Positions 7,685 through 15,703 of a stretch of 24,811 nt of DNA are shown here, piece by piece. Positions within the stretch are counted from its first letter, which is position 1; every line of letters starts with the position of its first letter. The position numbers and the translations under genes are program-made. This DNA comes from Acidobacteriota bacterium (GTDB lineage Bacteria > Acidobacteriota > Terriglobia > Terriglobales > Acidobacteriaceae). The DNA lies in assembly GCA_019510535.1 (NCBI GenBank), contig JAEKKE010000161.1, positions 1-24,811 of the forward strand. The letters are read 5' to 3'. A model generated the notes under the pieces. It was not told the DNA's origin. It did no database searches and saw only the letters and a list, made by a program, of their open reading frames with translations.

Positions 7685-10600
7685 GTGGTTGAATTTTTTA
7701 TTCGGCGCCCTATTTTTGCGAGCGTCTGCGCCCTGCTGATCATTCTTGCGGGCGCGGTCTGCATTCCGCAATTACCTATTTCGCTCTATCCGCAGCTCGC
7801 TCCTCCTCAGGTCACCGTAACCAGCGTCTACATCGGCGCCAATGCGCAAACGGTAGAGCACGACGTTACCACCCAGTTGGAGACCGCCATCAACGGCGTC
7901 GAGGGCATGCGGTATATGACCTCGTCTTCCGGTAACGACGGCACCAGCAGCATCACCATTACGTTCCAGACGGGCTACGACCTCAATATCGCAGCCGTCG
8001 ACGTGCAGAACAGGGTCCAATCGGCGCAGGGTGTTCTGCCCCAGGCTGTCAAAAACACCGGCGTCACCATCACCAAGGCCAACCCGAACTTCGTCTTTGC
8101 GAGTGGTTTCTACGCGGAGAATAACCGCTACTCGCCTGAGTTCATCTCCAACTACGTCGACCTCTACGTCAAGGATCCTCTGAAGCGTATTACCGGCGTG
8201 GGTGACGTGGTCATCTTCGGCGCACGTAAGTACGCCATGCGCCTCTGGATCGACCCAACCAAACTCGCCGCCCGTAACCTGACCGCTACAGATGTTGTCA
8301 GTGCACTGCAGGAACAGAACGTCGAAGTCGCCGCCGGCGCTGTGGGCGCACCGCCGACCTCCGATCCCAACCAGAGCTATCAGATTGCAGTCCGGGCTGT
8401 AGGCCGTTTGACGCAGCCCTCTGAGTTCGAAGACATCATCCTCAAGAACACTTCAGCAGGTATTGTGCGCCTGCGGGATGTAGGCCGCGCCGAGATCGGC
8501 GCCGAAACCTACGGCAGCACGCTGAAGTACAGCGGCATTCCGGGTGTAGGTGTCGGTGTTCAGCAGCTTTCAAACGCCAACGCTCTTGCCGTCGATAAAG
8601 CTGCGAAAGCCGAACTGGCCCGCCTGGCGAAGAACTTCCCTCCTGGACTGAAGTATGTGATTGCGTTCGATACGACCACGGTCGTTGGCGAGTCGATCAA
8701 TGAGGTTGTTCATACCCTCATTGAAGCCATCATCATCGTCGTCATCGTCATCTTCCTCTTCCTCTTGGATTGGCGCGCGACCATTATCCCGGCAGTCACC
8801 ATCCCGGTCTCGCTGATCGGCACCTTCGCTTTCATCAAGATCTTCAATTTCTCCATCAACTCGCTCACGATGTTCGGCATCACCCTGGCTACGGGCCTTG
8901 TAGTGGACGATGCCATCGTCGTCATCGAGAACGTACAGCGTCACCTTTCCCATGGAAAGATCAAGGACCCGCACGAAGCAACCTCGGTTGCCATGTCGGA
9001 GGTAACAAGCGCCGTCATTGCTACCTCTCTCGTGCTGATCTCGGTGTTTATCCCGGTCAGCTTCTTCCCGGGAACCACCGGCATTCTGTACAAGCAGTTC
9101 TCGCTCACCATTGCTTTCTCCATCGCTATCTCAGCATTCAACGCCTTGACGCTCTCACCGGCGCTGTCGGCAATTCTGCTGCGTGGCGAAGAGGCGAAGT
9201 ATCACATGCTGGACTGGACACGCATTCCCTTTCTGGCCAAGGGTTACAGCGGGTTCGCTCACGGCATCGATGACTTCATCCTCTGGCTGGGACGTCAGTA
9301 TGCGAGGCTGATCCATTTCGTGCTTCGCATCCGCTGGGTGATGCTGCTGCTGTTCATAGGCGGGCTGGTTGCAACGGCTGTTGTCTACCGCAGTGTGCCC
9401 ACAGCCTTCGTTCCCAGTGAAGACCAGAACTACTTCATCATGCAGGTGCTGGCTCCCCAGGGTGCATCTTTGGCCTACACGCAGAACCTTGCCGACCAGG
9501 CAGAGGTGCTGCTCTCCAAGGAGCCCGAGGTCGTAGGCACCTTTGCCGTCATGGGCTTCGGCTTCAGCGGCAACGCCTCCAACCAGGGCCTGATCTTCGC
9601 CCCTCTGAAACCGCAGGCAGAACGTAAGGGCGACGAACATCAAGCCTCGGCCATCGTGGCGCGGGTTGCTCCCAAGCTGATGCAGATTCCCGGCGGCATT
9701 ATCGCTGCCTTCGAGCCACCGCCGATTCAAGGTATCGGTAGCTTCGGCGGATTCCAGTTCGAGCTTCAGGATGAGGGCCGCAACACGCCTGCCGATCTCG
9801 ATCGCGTGGCACATCAGATCGTAGGTGCGGGCCGCGATCCAAAGTCTGGCTTGACTGGTCTCTATACCTCATTCACGGCCAATGACCCGCAGATCACGGT
9901 GGTCATCGACCGCGAGAAGGCAAAGGCCATCGGCGTTCCCTTCTCTGAGATCAACAACGCTCTCGGAGTCTTCATGGGATCAACCTATGTGAATGACTTT
10001 GACTTCAACAATCGCTCGTACCGCGTCTACATTCAGGCCGATGCCAGCTTCCGCAAGAATGCGAAGGACATCCGCCAGTACTACGTGCGTTCCAACACCG
10101 GGCAGATGATCTCGCTCGATAATCTGGTCAGCATCCGGGAAGATTCGGGACCGCAGATCATCTCGCACTACAATCTCTTCCGCTCGGCTGAGATTCTCGG
10201 TTCCGCCGCGCCTGGGCTCTCCTCGGGCCAGGGTCTCGAGAACATGCAGAAGCTCTTCGAGAAGAACAAGATCCAGGGTATGACCTACTCTTGGTCAGGT
10301 CTGGCGCTGGAAGAGATTGAATCCTCGGGCAAGGCCATCGTCATCTTCGGCCTCGGCCTGCTGGTGGTGTATCTCACGCTGGCTGCGCAGTATGAGTCAT
10401 GGGCGCTGCCGTTCATCATCCTTCTGGCCGTACCGATGGCCGTACTCGGCGCTCTCGGACTGATTGCGGCTCGCGGCCTGGTGGATGACGTCTACGTGCA
10501 GATCGGTCTGGTCATGCTGATCGGTCTCTCGGCGAAGAACGCCATCCTGATCGTCGAGTTTGCAGAACAGCTCCGCGAACAGGGCCGTTCGATTGTCGAC

Positions 10601-10873
10601 GCCGCGATCGAAGCCGCGGAGCTTCGCTTGCGTCCCATCCTCATGACCAGCTTCGCCTTCATCCTCGGCGTACTTCCTCTGGTCTTTGCGGAAGGCGCAG
10701 GTAAGTTGGGACGTCACTCCGTCGGTACCGCCATCGTTGGAGGCATGCTGCTCTCGACCGTACTGAACCTGATCTTCATCCCAGTTCTGTATGTCTTCAT
10801 GAGCAACGTGCTGGCCAAGTTGCGGAAAGGACATGCAGCCGTTCGACATGAAGTTCCGCAACACATGGTATAA
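7685..10873 (+). CDS. RND efflux pump, HAE1 family inner-membrane transporter
   Basis: The 1062-residue length is typical of AcrB/MexB-type proton-driven drug exporters. The protein begins VEFFIRRPIFASVCALL, the standard first helix. TM4 carries LATGLVVDDAIVVIENV with the proton-relay aspartates at 408-409, and the C-terminal half has GLSAKNAILIVEFAEQLREQG. The two large periplasmic loops are present in the expected places. The start is GTG at 7685 with GAGG about 9 bases upstream. The substrate cannot be told from sequence. No TolC-family gene follows within the window, so the outer channel must be encoded elsewhere. A hairpin 23 bp after the stop probably ends the operon. Confidence 0.96.
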   Translation: MVEFFIRRPIFASVCALLIILAGAVCIPQLPISLYPQLAPPQVTVTSVYIGANAQTVEHDVTTQLETAINGVEGMRYMTSSSGNDGTSSITITFQTGYDLNIAAVDVQNRVQSAQGVLPQAVKNTGVTITKANPNFVFASGFYAENNRYSPEFISNYVDLYVKDPLKRITGVGDVVIFGARKYAMRLWIDPTKLAARNLTATDVVSALQEQNVEVAAGAVGAPPTSDPNQSYQIAVRAVGRLTQPSEFEDIILKNTSAGIVRLRDVGRAEIGAETYGSTLKYSGIPGVGVGVQQLSNANALAVDKAAKAELARLAKNFPPGLKYVIAFDTTTVVGESINEVVHTLIEAIIIVVIVIFLFLLDWRATIIPAVTIPVSLIGTFAFIKIFNFSINSLTMFGITLATGLVVDDAIVVIENVQRHLSHGKIKDPHEATSVAMSEVTSAVIATSLVLISVFIPVSFFPGTTGILYKQFSLTIAFSIAISAFNALTLSPALSAILLRGEEAKYHMLDWTRIPFLAKGYSGFAHGIDDFILWLGRQYARLIHFVLRIRWVMLLLFIGGLVATAVVYRSVPTAFVPSEDQNYFIMQVLAPQGASLAYTQNLADQAEVLLSKEPEVVGTFAVMGFGFSGNASNQGLIFAPLKPQAERKGDEHQASAIVARVAPKLMQIPGGIIAAFEPPPIQGIGSFGGFQFELQDEGRNTPADLDRVAHQIVGAGRDPKSGLTGLYTSFTANDPQITVVIDREKAKAIGVPFSEINNALGVFMGSTYVNDFDFNNRSYRVYIQADASFRKNAKDIRQYYVRSNTGQMISLDNLVSIREDSGPQIISHYNLFRSAEILGSAAPGLSSGQGLENMQKLFEKNKIQGMTYSWSGLALEEIESSGKAIVIFGLGLLVVYLTLAAQYESWALPFIILLAVPMAVLGALGLIAARGLVDDVYVQIGLVMLIGLSAKNAILIVEFAEQLREQGRSIVDAAIEAAELRLRPILMTSFAFILGVLPLVFAEGAGKLGRHSVGTAIVGGMLLSTVLNLIFIPVLYVFMSNVLAKLRKGHAAVRHEVPQHMV

Positions 10874-10895
10874 CCCTTAAATCAACTGACAATCA

Positions 10896-10929
10896 GCGGC
10901 TCGCCATAGGCGGGCCGCATTACTTTTAT
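10896..10929 (+). terminator. Probable terminator of the efflux operon
   Basis: GCGGCTCGCC at 10896-10905 pairs with GGCGGGCCGC at 10909-10918 (ten pairs, one a G-U) across a 3-base ATA loop. A T-rich stretch, ATTACTTTTAT, follows. The T run is interrupted, so this is a good but not perfect intrinsic terminator. Confidence 0.7.
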
Positions 10930-10939
10930 GGGGAATGTA

Positions 10940-10953
10940 GACAAAGGTTTGTC
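10940..10953. promoter_or_regulatory. GACAAA-GG-TTTGTC dyad, possible activator site
   Basis: Two perfect 6-bp arms flank a 2-bp spacer. The centre lies about 110 bp before the start point predicted from the sigma-54-like sequence at 11032-11047, a usual distance for an enhancer-binding protein. The dyad is seen directly; the function is inference. Confidence 0.35.
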
Positions 10954-11031
10954 CCAAGGTAACTAGTTGAGAGCGCACTCGATCCCGATAGTTACTTTGA
11001 TGAGCGCGATTGCCTCAAAGCGAAGATTAGA

Positions 11032-11047
11032 TGACACGAAAGTTGCA
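11032..11047 (+). promoter_or_regulatory. Candidate sigma-54 (-24/-12) promoter of the exopolysaccharide operon
   Basis: TGACACG-AAAG-TTGCA differs from the consensus TGGCACG-N4-TTGCA at one base, with exact spacing. The mismatch is in the -24 GG pair, which is normally well conserved, so activity is uncertain. Transcription would start near 11058 and give a leader of about 130 bases. Exopolysaccharide loci in several phyla are driven by sigma-54 and enhancer-binding proteins. Confidence 0.4.
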
Positions 11048-11189
11048 ACATAACGACCTTAAATCATTGATTTGCGGTGTTAATCTCACTTAGGTTGTTC
11101 GCGCAGAGTCGCTCCCCCTGCTCGTTCCATGGGTTTGAACGGCTGTCCTGAGCTGAGTTATTTTACGGGCGCCCAAAGGAATCGGTTGT

Positions 11190-12698
11190 ATGGCAACAAC
11201 ACCAGGAATGATTTCCGACGGTCATGTCTCCCTTGGAGCCGATACGTCACGCGCGGTTTCGGGATTCGGGATGACGGAGAGTAAAGCGGCTGCCCGTCTT
11301 TACTCTAACTCCGCTGTCGTCTGGTTCGACCTGCTGCTTCTCTCCTTCAGCCTCGCCGTCACAACACTGGCGAACTATCGCACTTCAATCGAGGCTTCGC
11401 ATCTCAAGGCGTTCCTCGGCCTTCGCATCTCCCTGCGCAATCTGCTTCTGTTTCTCATTTGCCTGGCCGCATGGAGACTGGTGCTCTGGATCTCGGGTCT
11501 CTATCGCGCGGCATCGTTCCGGCTTCTCTCCAGCCGTATTCTGCTGGCAGGGCTTTTTTGCACCCCTGTCGCGATCTTTGCGCTCATCGAGCGCTCGACA
11601 GGCGGTAACATCGTTCGTCCGAGCGCGCTGTTCTTTCTGCTGGCAACGGGTTCTATCTATGCCACCCGCGGCTTGCTGGCGATTTCAGCCGGCTACGTTC
11701 ACAGCTACACACGCGCTCCCCGCACGGCGCTGGTCATCGGAAGCGGTCCGCTGGCGAGGAAGCTGCTACAGGATCTACCCCATCATCCTCAATGGGACTA
11801 CAGGGTCATCGGCTTCGTCGATTCAAAACCGCAGCCGGATTCGGAAAAGCGCATCAACGCTCCCTATCTCGGCAAAGTCGCTGCATTGCACGATGTGCTG
11901 ATGCGTCTTCCAGTGGAAGAGGTCTTCATTGCCCTGCCTCTCAAGTCCCACTACGAAGAGATTCAGCGTGTGATCGATCTGTGTGAGGCCGCGGGGGTGC
12001 AGTCGCAGTACCTCACAAATATCTTTACGACCTCCATCACTAAGAAGCTCCGTCGCGATCAAGACCGCGTGGTGATGCAGATGGTGCACTATGACAGCCG
12101 GCGATTCCTCAAGAGGGCATTCGATTTTGCGACCTCGCTGCTGGGCATTATTGTTCTCTCTCCTCTCTTTCTGCTGATTGCCATTGCGATCAAGCTCACC
12201 AGCAAAGGGCCGGTCATTTTCAAGCAGACGCGTTATGGCCTCAACAAGAATCCATTCTCCATGTACAAATTCCGCAGCATGGTAGTGGACGCGGAGAGCC
12301 AGCAATCGCAACTCGAACACCTGAATGAGACCTCCGGCCCTGTCTTCAAGATCAAGCGCGATCCTCGCATCACACGCCTTGGAGCAATCCTTCGGAAGAC
12401 TTCTCTCGACGAGCTGCCGCAGTTGTTCAATGTCCTGCTCGGCGACATGTCTCTAGTTGGGCCGCGGCCTCTACCGACACGCGATGTCAGCCGGTTCTCA
12501 GACCTGAGCCTGATGCGCCGGTTCTCAGTAAAGCCAGGGGTGACGGGCCTGTGGCAGGTCTCCGGACGATCGAACCTCGACTTCGACGGCTGGATCGCTC
12601 TGGACCTCCGCTACATCGATACCTGGACGCTGATGCTCGACCTGCGCATTCTGGCGATGACCATACCGGCTGTTCTCAAAGGCCGCGGAGCGTCTTAG
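11190..12698 (+). CDS. Exopolysaccharide polyprenyl-phosphate sugar-phosphate transferase (WcaJ/PssY type)
   Basis: This 502-residue inner-membrane enzyme would move a hexose-1-phosphate from a nucleotide sugar to undecaprenyl phosphate, the first step of exopolysaccharide repeat-unit assembly. Four N-terminal membrane helices (about 43-62, 82-105, 114-133, 145-165) precede a Rossmann-like CoA-binding_3 domain with LVIGSGPLARKLL at 181-193. The catalytic domain (about 307-500) has the re-entrant helix at 315-335, MYKFRSM at 358-364, TSLDELPQLFNVLLGDM (404-420) with SLVGPRP, and GLWQVSGRS at 453-461. AAGGA nine bases before the ATG supports the start. The lyase-family gene follows after 22 bp in the same direction. 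The sugar (glucose or galactose) cannot be told by eye. Confidence 0.94.
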   Translation: MATTPGMISDGHVSLGADTSRAVSGFGMTESKAAARLYSNSAVVWFDLLLLSFSLAVTTLANYRTSIEASHLKAFLGLRISLRNLLLFLICLAAWRLVLWISGLYRAASFRLLSSRILLAGLFCTPVAIFALIERSTGGNIVRPSALFFLLATGSIYATRGLLAISAGYVHSYTRAPRTALVIGSGPLARKLLQDLPHHPQWDYRVIGFVDSKPQPDSEKRINAPYLGKVAALHDVLMRLPVEEVFIALPLKSHYEEIQRVIDLCEAAGVQSQYLTNIFTTSITKKLRRDQDRVVMQMVHYDSRRFLKRAFDFATSLLGIIVLSPLFLLIAIAIKLTSKGPVIFKQTRYGLNKNPFSMYKFRSMVVDAESQQSQLEHLNETSGPVFKIKRDPRITRLGAILRKTSLDELPQLFNVLLGDMSLVGPRPLPTRDVSRFSDLSLMRRFSVKPGVTGLWQVSGRSNLDFDGWIALDLRYIDTWTLMLDLRILAMTIPAVLKGRGAS

Positions 12699-12720
12699 TC
12701 CAGCATCAGAAATATCCGGT

Positions 12721-13932
12721 ATGCTTCCAGCCATGGATCGCCGCCACTTCCTCGCCATCACCGGCGCCTTTGGCCTCAGAATGCACGCACAGATGCCCGG
12801 TCTGCCGGCGGGAACCACCCGGCCTGACGTTGCGGCTATCGACCACGACCGCATCCTTCGCCTTGCGGGGATCTATCTTCAGCAGAAGCCCACGACCATC
12901 ACGGCCTTCCCTTCGGAACGGTCTCAGGCAACACCGAATGACTTCTACTCAGAAGATCCTGAGTGGTTTCCGGACGTCGATCCGGAGAAGCCCTGGGTAC
13001 GGCATCAGGGCGAACGCAATCCAAATGCATTTCATGCTCACGGAGATGCCGTGCTTCGCATGGCACAGGTGATTCCAGCATTTGCCGCAGCCTGGCTGAT
13101 CACCAAAGACGCGAAGTATGTCAGCGCTGCCCTGCTTCACCTGCGGGCATGGTTCCTGGCTCCGGAGACCCGCATGAATCCATCGCTGAATCATGCGCAG
13201 GCAATTCAAGGCGTAGCTGAGGGCCGAGCGACCGGAATACTCGAAACCATCTATCTCGTTGAGGTCGTCCGTGCAATCAGCTTTCTGGCAACCTCGGAAG
13301 ACTTTCCGGATACCGATCTGAAGGGACTTCGCTCCTGGTTCGCGGACTACGCGCACTGGATGTACGATTCCACCCTCGGCCAGGGGGAGCGGGATACACG
13401 TTCCATCCATGGCATCTGCTGGGTTGCGCAGGCCGGCGAATACGCCCGCTTCGCCAATATCGCTACCATCTCTGGATACTGCCTGCGCCGCTTCCGCGAA
13501 GTCTTGCTGACGCTGATCTCACTGGATGGCAACTTCCCCGCGGCGCTGGCAACCACGGCTCCTTTCGCCAACTCCATCTTTCACCTGGAATGCCTGGCCC
13601 TTACCTGCGAGGTGCTCTCCACGCCCTTCGAATCACAATGGACCTTCCAGACCAGCGATGGAAAGGGCCTTCGCTCCGCCGTTGCCTTCATGGCTCCTTC
13701 GCTTGAGAACAAGCATCAGTGGCGCTATCGCTCGGATGCGCAGAACTTCCGCGATCTTCCGCTTCGTCCGCTCTCGCTTTACCTGGCCGGACGTGCCTAC
13801 CAGAGGCCGGAATATACAGCGATATGGAAGGCTCTGCCGCCAGACCCAGCCGATCTCGACAATCTTGCCCTGCTGCGGCTTTATCCCGCACGGCAGCCGC
13901 TACTGTGGTCCCGCCGCGTTCCCGGTGTTTAA
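12721..13932 (+). CDS. Exported alginate-lyase-family protein with altered catalytic residues
   Basis: The protein has 403 residues, or 399 from the second ATG at 12733. MDRRHFLAITGAFG near the start looks like a Tat signal (RRxFL). The body is an alpha/alpha toroid of the Alginate_lyase family (PL5-like), shown by FPDVDPEKPWVRHQGERNP (84-101), LRAWFLAPETRMNPSLNHAQ (141-160) and GVAEGRATGILE. In active members I expect N-N-H near 228-230 and an R...Y-S-x-F-x-L-E block. Here these read R-S-I-H (His230 kept, Asn lost) and ATTAPFANSIFHLECL (Arg and Tyr positions replaced). It may be a non-catalytic relative or use another mechanism. Its place behind the exopolysaccharide transferase suggests a role in polymer export or trimming. 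Family assignment is firm; activity is uncertain. Confidence 0.8.
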   Translation: MLPAMDRRHFLAITGAFGLRMHAQMPGLPAGTTRPDVAAIDHDRILRLAGIYLQQKPTTITAFPSERSQATPNDFYSEDPEWFPDVDPEKPWVRHQGERNPNAFHAHGDAVLRMAQVIPAFAAAWLITKDAKYVSAALLHLRAWFLAPETRMNPSLNHAQAIQGVAEGRATGILETIYLVEVVRAISFLATSEDFPDTDLKGLRSWFADYAHWMYDSTLGQGERDTRSIHGICWVAQAGEYARFANIATISGYCLRRFREVLLTLISLDGNFPAALATTAPFANSIFHLECLALTCEVLSTPFESQWTFQTSDGKGLRSAVAFMAPSLENKHQWRYRSDAQNFRDLPLRPLSLYLAGRAYQRPEYTAIWKALPPDPADLDNLALLRLYPARQPLLWSRRVPGV

Positions 13933-13939
13933 ATAAAAT

Positions 13940-13965
13940 GGAGCGCTTATAGCGCTCCGTTTTTT
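13940..13965. terminator. Bidirectional terminator between the lyase gene and eda
   Basis: GGAGCGCT (13940-13947) and AGCGCTCC (13951-13958) form a perfect 8-bp stem with a 3-base loop. It is followed on the plus strand by a T run (13960-13965) and on the minus strand by ATTTTATTT. It separates two convergent operons and can serve both. Confidence 0.88.
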
Positions 13966-13981
13966 CCGCTTTGAGCTTGTC

Positions 13982-14623
13982 CTAGCGCTCGCGGAAGCTC
14001 TTCACCACCTGCATATACTCGCGCGCCTTGGCGGTCACGCCGCCGTTTTCCAGGCCGCGCTCGTCCATCAGGTCAGCGCCAACTCCCAGACCGAACGCGC
14101 CGGCGGACAGAAAATCCTGCGCCGTCTCGACGGTAACGCCGCCGGTCGGAATCATCTCAATCTGCGGCAACGGAGCCTTCAGACTGCGCAGATACTTCGC
14201 TCCTCCCATCGCTCCAGCCGGGAAGACCTTAACTACGTCAGCGCCGGCCTGCCATGCGGTCACAATCTCGGTCGGAGTCAGAGCACCCGGAAACACTGCG
14301 ATATCCATCTCGCGGCAATACTGCACCGTCCGCAGGTTCAACGCCGGGCTCACCACGAACTGCGCGCCCTCGGCGATGCACATCTTCGCCGTCTCCGGAT
14401 CGAGTACTGTGCCTGCACCGATGAGCATCTGCGGGTCTTCTTTGACGAGGGTACGGATCACGCTCACCGCATCCGGCACCGTCATGGTGACTTCCATCAC
14501 GATTACACCGCCCTCGGCGGCGGCGCGGGCCATACGTACAGCCTTCTCCGGGCTGCTGGCGCGCAACACCGGTACCAGACAAGCCTCACGAATGCGATTC
14601 AGAATCTCCTGCTTTGCAGCCAT
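13982..14623 (-). CDS. eda: 2-dehydro-3-deoxy-phosphogluconate (KDPG) aldolase
   Basis: This cytoplasmic class I aldolase splits KDPG into pyruvate and glyceraldehyde-3-phosphate, the last step of hexuronate breakdown and of the Entner-Doudoroff route. The 213-residue length equals that of the E. coli enzyme. Glu44 in MEVTMTVPDA and the Schiff-base Lys132 in DVVKVFPAGAMGG match Glu45 and Lys133 of E. coli Eda. GAGTVLD (69-75) and the PTGGV phosphate-binding motif are intact. The ATG directly follows the kdgK stop (TAAATG), so translation is probably coupled. It is the last gene of the cupin-kduI-kdgK-eda operon and is followed by a hairpin terminator. Confidence 0.96.
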   Translation of the reverse strand: MAAKQEILNRIREACLVPVLRASSPEKAVRMARAAAEGGVIVMEVTMTVPDAVSVIRTLVKEDPQMLIGAGTVLDPETAKMCIAEGAQFVVSPALNLRTVQYCREMDIAVFPGALTPTEIVTAWQAGADVVKVFPAGAMGGAKYLRSLKAPLPQIEMIPTGGVTVETAQDFLSAGAFGLGVGADLMDERGLENGGVTAKAREYMQVVKSFRER

Positions 14624-15703
14624 TTATCGCTTCACTCCTGCGCCGTCACCGGCCATTAGACCTTCCACCTCGGCCAGTGTCGCCATCGAGCTGTCGCCCG
14701 GCGTCAACATGGCCAGCGCACCATGCGCCACTCCACAATCAAGCGACCACTTCAGATCGCGCCCCATCAACAGACCGTAGATCAGGCCGGAGGCAAACGA
14801 GTCGCCACCGCCCACACGATCAAAGATCTCGAGGTTGTTGTACCGTATTCCCTCGGCAACCGCGCCGTTGGCATAGGCGAAAGCTCCCCAGTCATTGCTG
14901 CTGGCTGAGTGGACACGACGCATCGTCGTCGCCAGCACCTTCAATCCCGGGAAGTCGCGAATCACGTTCTGCGCCATCTCACCAAAGCTCTCGACCGTAT
15001 GCCAGGCCGGTCCCTGCGATGACTTCCCGAGCTCAGCGCTCAAGTCTCCATCGTGCCCGAAGAAGACATCGACATGTTCAGCGAGCATGCGGTTTACCTC
15101 CACCGCGCCGCGCCGGCCGCCACGCTCCTTCCAGAGCGAAGGCCGGTAGTTGGCATCGAAGGAAACCACGACTCCGTGACGCTTGGCGGCGAGCATCGCT
15201 TCAAGAACCACCGCAGTCGAGCTCTCACTCAAAGCCGCCATCACGCCGCCGGTATGAAACCAGCGGGCATGCGTGAAGATCCCATCCCAATCGATCTCAC
15301 CGGGCTTTACCTGCGAAATCGCGGTATGCCCCCGATCCATCATGCCGACCGCGCCACGGTGGCCAAAGCCGCGCTCAAGGAAGTAGATACCGTTGCGCGA
15401 TTCCCGGCCGATGCTGTCGAACTTCGACCAGAGAACGTGCCTCAGATCGACTCCGCCCTGCAGCATCAGATCTTCAACCAGACGACCGACAGGATTGTCC
15501 ACCAGAGCCGTCACAATCGCCGTCTTCATGCCGAAGCAACGGCGCAGGCCGCGAGCGACGTTGTACTCGCCCCCACCTTCCCAGACGGTAAAGCTGCGCG
15601 TTCGTGCAATCCGCGTCTCGCCTGGATCGAAACGCACCATCACTTCGCCAAGAGATACCAGGTCATGTCCGGCCTCAGTCACCGGCTTGATTGAGACAAT
15701 CAT
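14624..15703 (-). CDS. kdgK: 2-dehydro-3-deoxygluconate (KDG) kinase, PfkB family
   Basis: The enzyme phosphorylates KDG with ATP to KDPG in the cytoplasm. The 359-residue protein has the PfkB layout: an N-terminal substrate motif with WEGGGEYNVARGLRR (41-55), FDANYRPSLW (182-191) typical of sugar-acid kinases, and DRVGGGDSFASG (295-306) with catalytic Asp301. It is a little longer than many KdgK proteins (310-340). Its ATG directly abuts the kduI stop (TAAATG), and its own TAA abuts the eda ATG. Specificity for KDG rather than another sugar acid is supported by the neighbours KduI, KduD and Eda. Confidence 0.93.
   Translation of the reverse strand: MIVSIKPVTEAGHDLVSLGEVMVRFDPGETRIARTRSFTVWEGGGEYNVARGLRRCFGMKTAIVTALVDNPVGRLVEDLMLQGGVDLRHVLWSKFDSIGRESRNGIYFLERGFGHRGAVGMMDRGHTAISQVKPGEIDWDGIFTHARWFHTGGVMAALSESSTAVVLEAMLAAKRHGVVVSFDANYRPSLWKERGGRRGAVEVNRMLAEHVDVFFGHDGDLSAELGKSSQGPAWHTVESFGEMAQNVIRDFPGLKVLATTMRRVHSASSNDWGAFAYANGAVAEGIRYNNLEIFDRVGGGDSFASGLIYGLLMGRDLKWSLDCGVAHGALAMLTPGDSSMATLAEVEGLMAGDGAGVKR

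Larger units (their letters stand above)
10874..11189. other. 316-bp intergenic region upstream of the exopolysaccharide transferase
   Basis: No gene is supported here. From left to right it holds a terminator hairpin (10896-10929), a perfect GACAAA-GG-TTTGTC dyad (10940-10953), an inverted repeat CTTTGA (10995-11000) with TCAAAG (11015-11020), a sigma-54-like promoter (11032-11047) and a short AAATC-ATT-GATTT palindrome (11061-11073). The last 110 bp before the ATG would be an untranslated leader. The number of dyads suggests a regulated promoter. Confidence 0.6.

Noticed and set aside
8570..8974. Minus-strand frame with an Asp-rich run opposite the RND pump
   Set aside because: The run comes from ATC/GTC codons of a membrane helix read backwards (about 8730-8765), not from a real acidic protein or a tandem repeat.
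9155..9814. Minus-strand frame of 219 codons opposite the RND pump
   Set aside because: Shadow of the pump gene; no domain, no ribosome site and no independent codon pattern.
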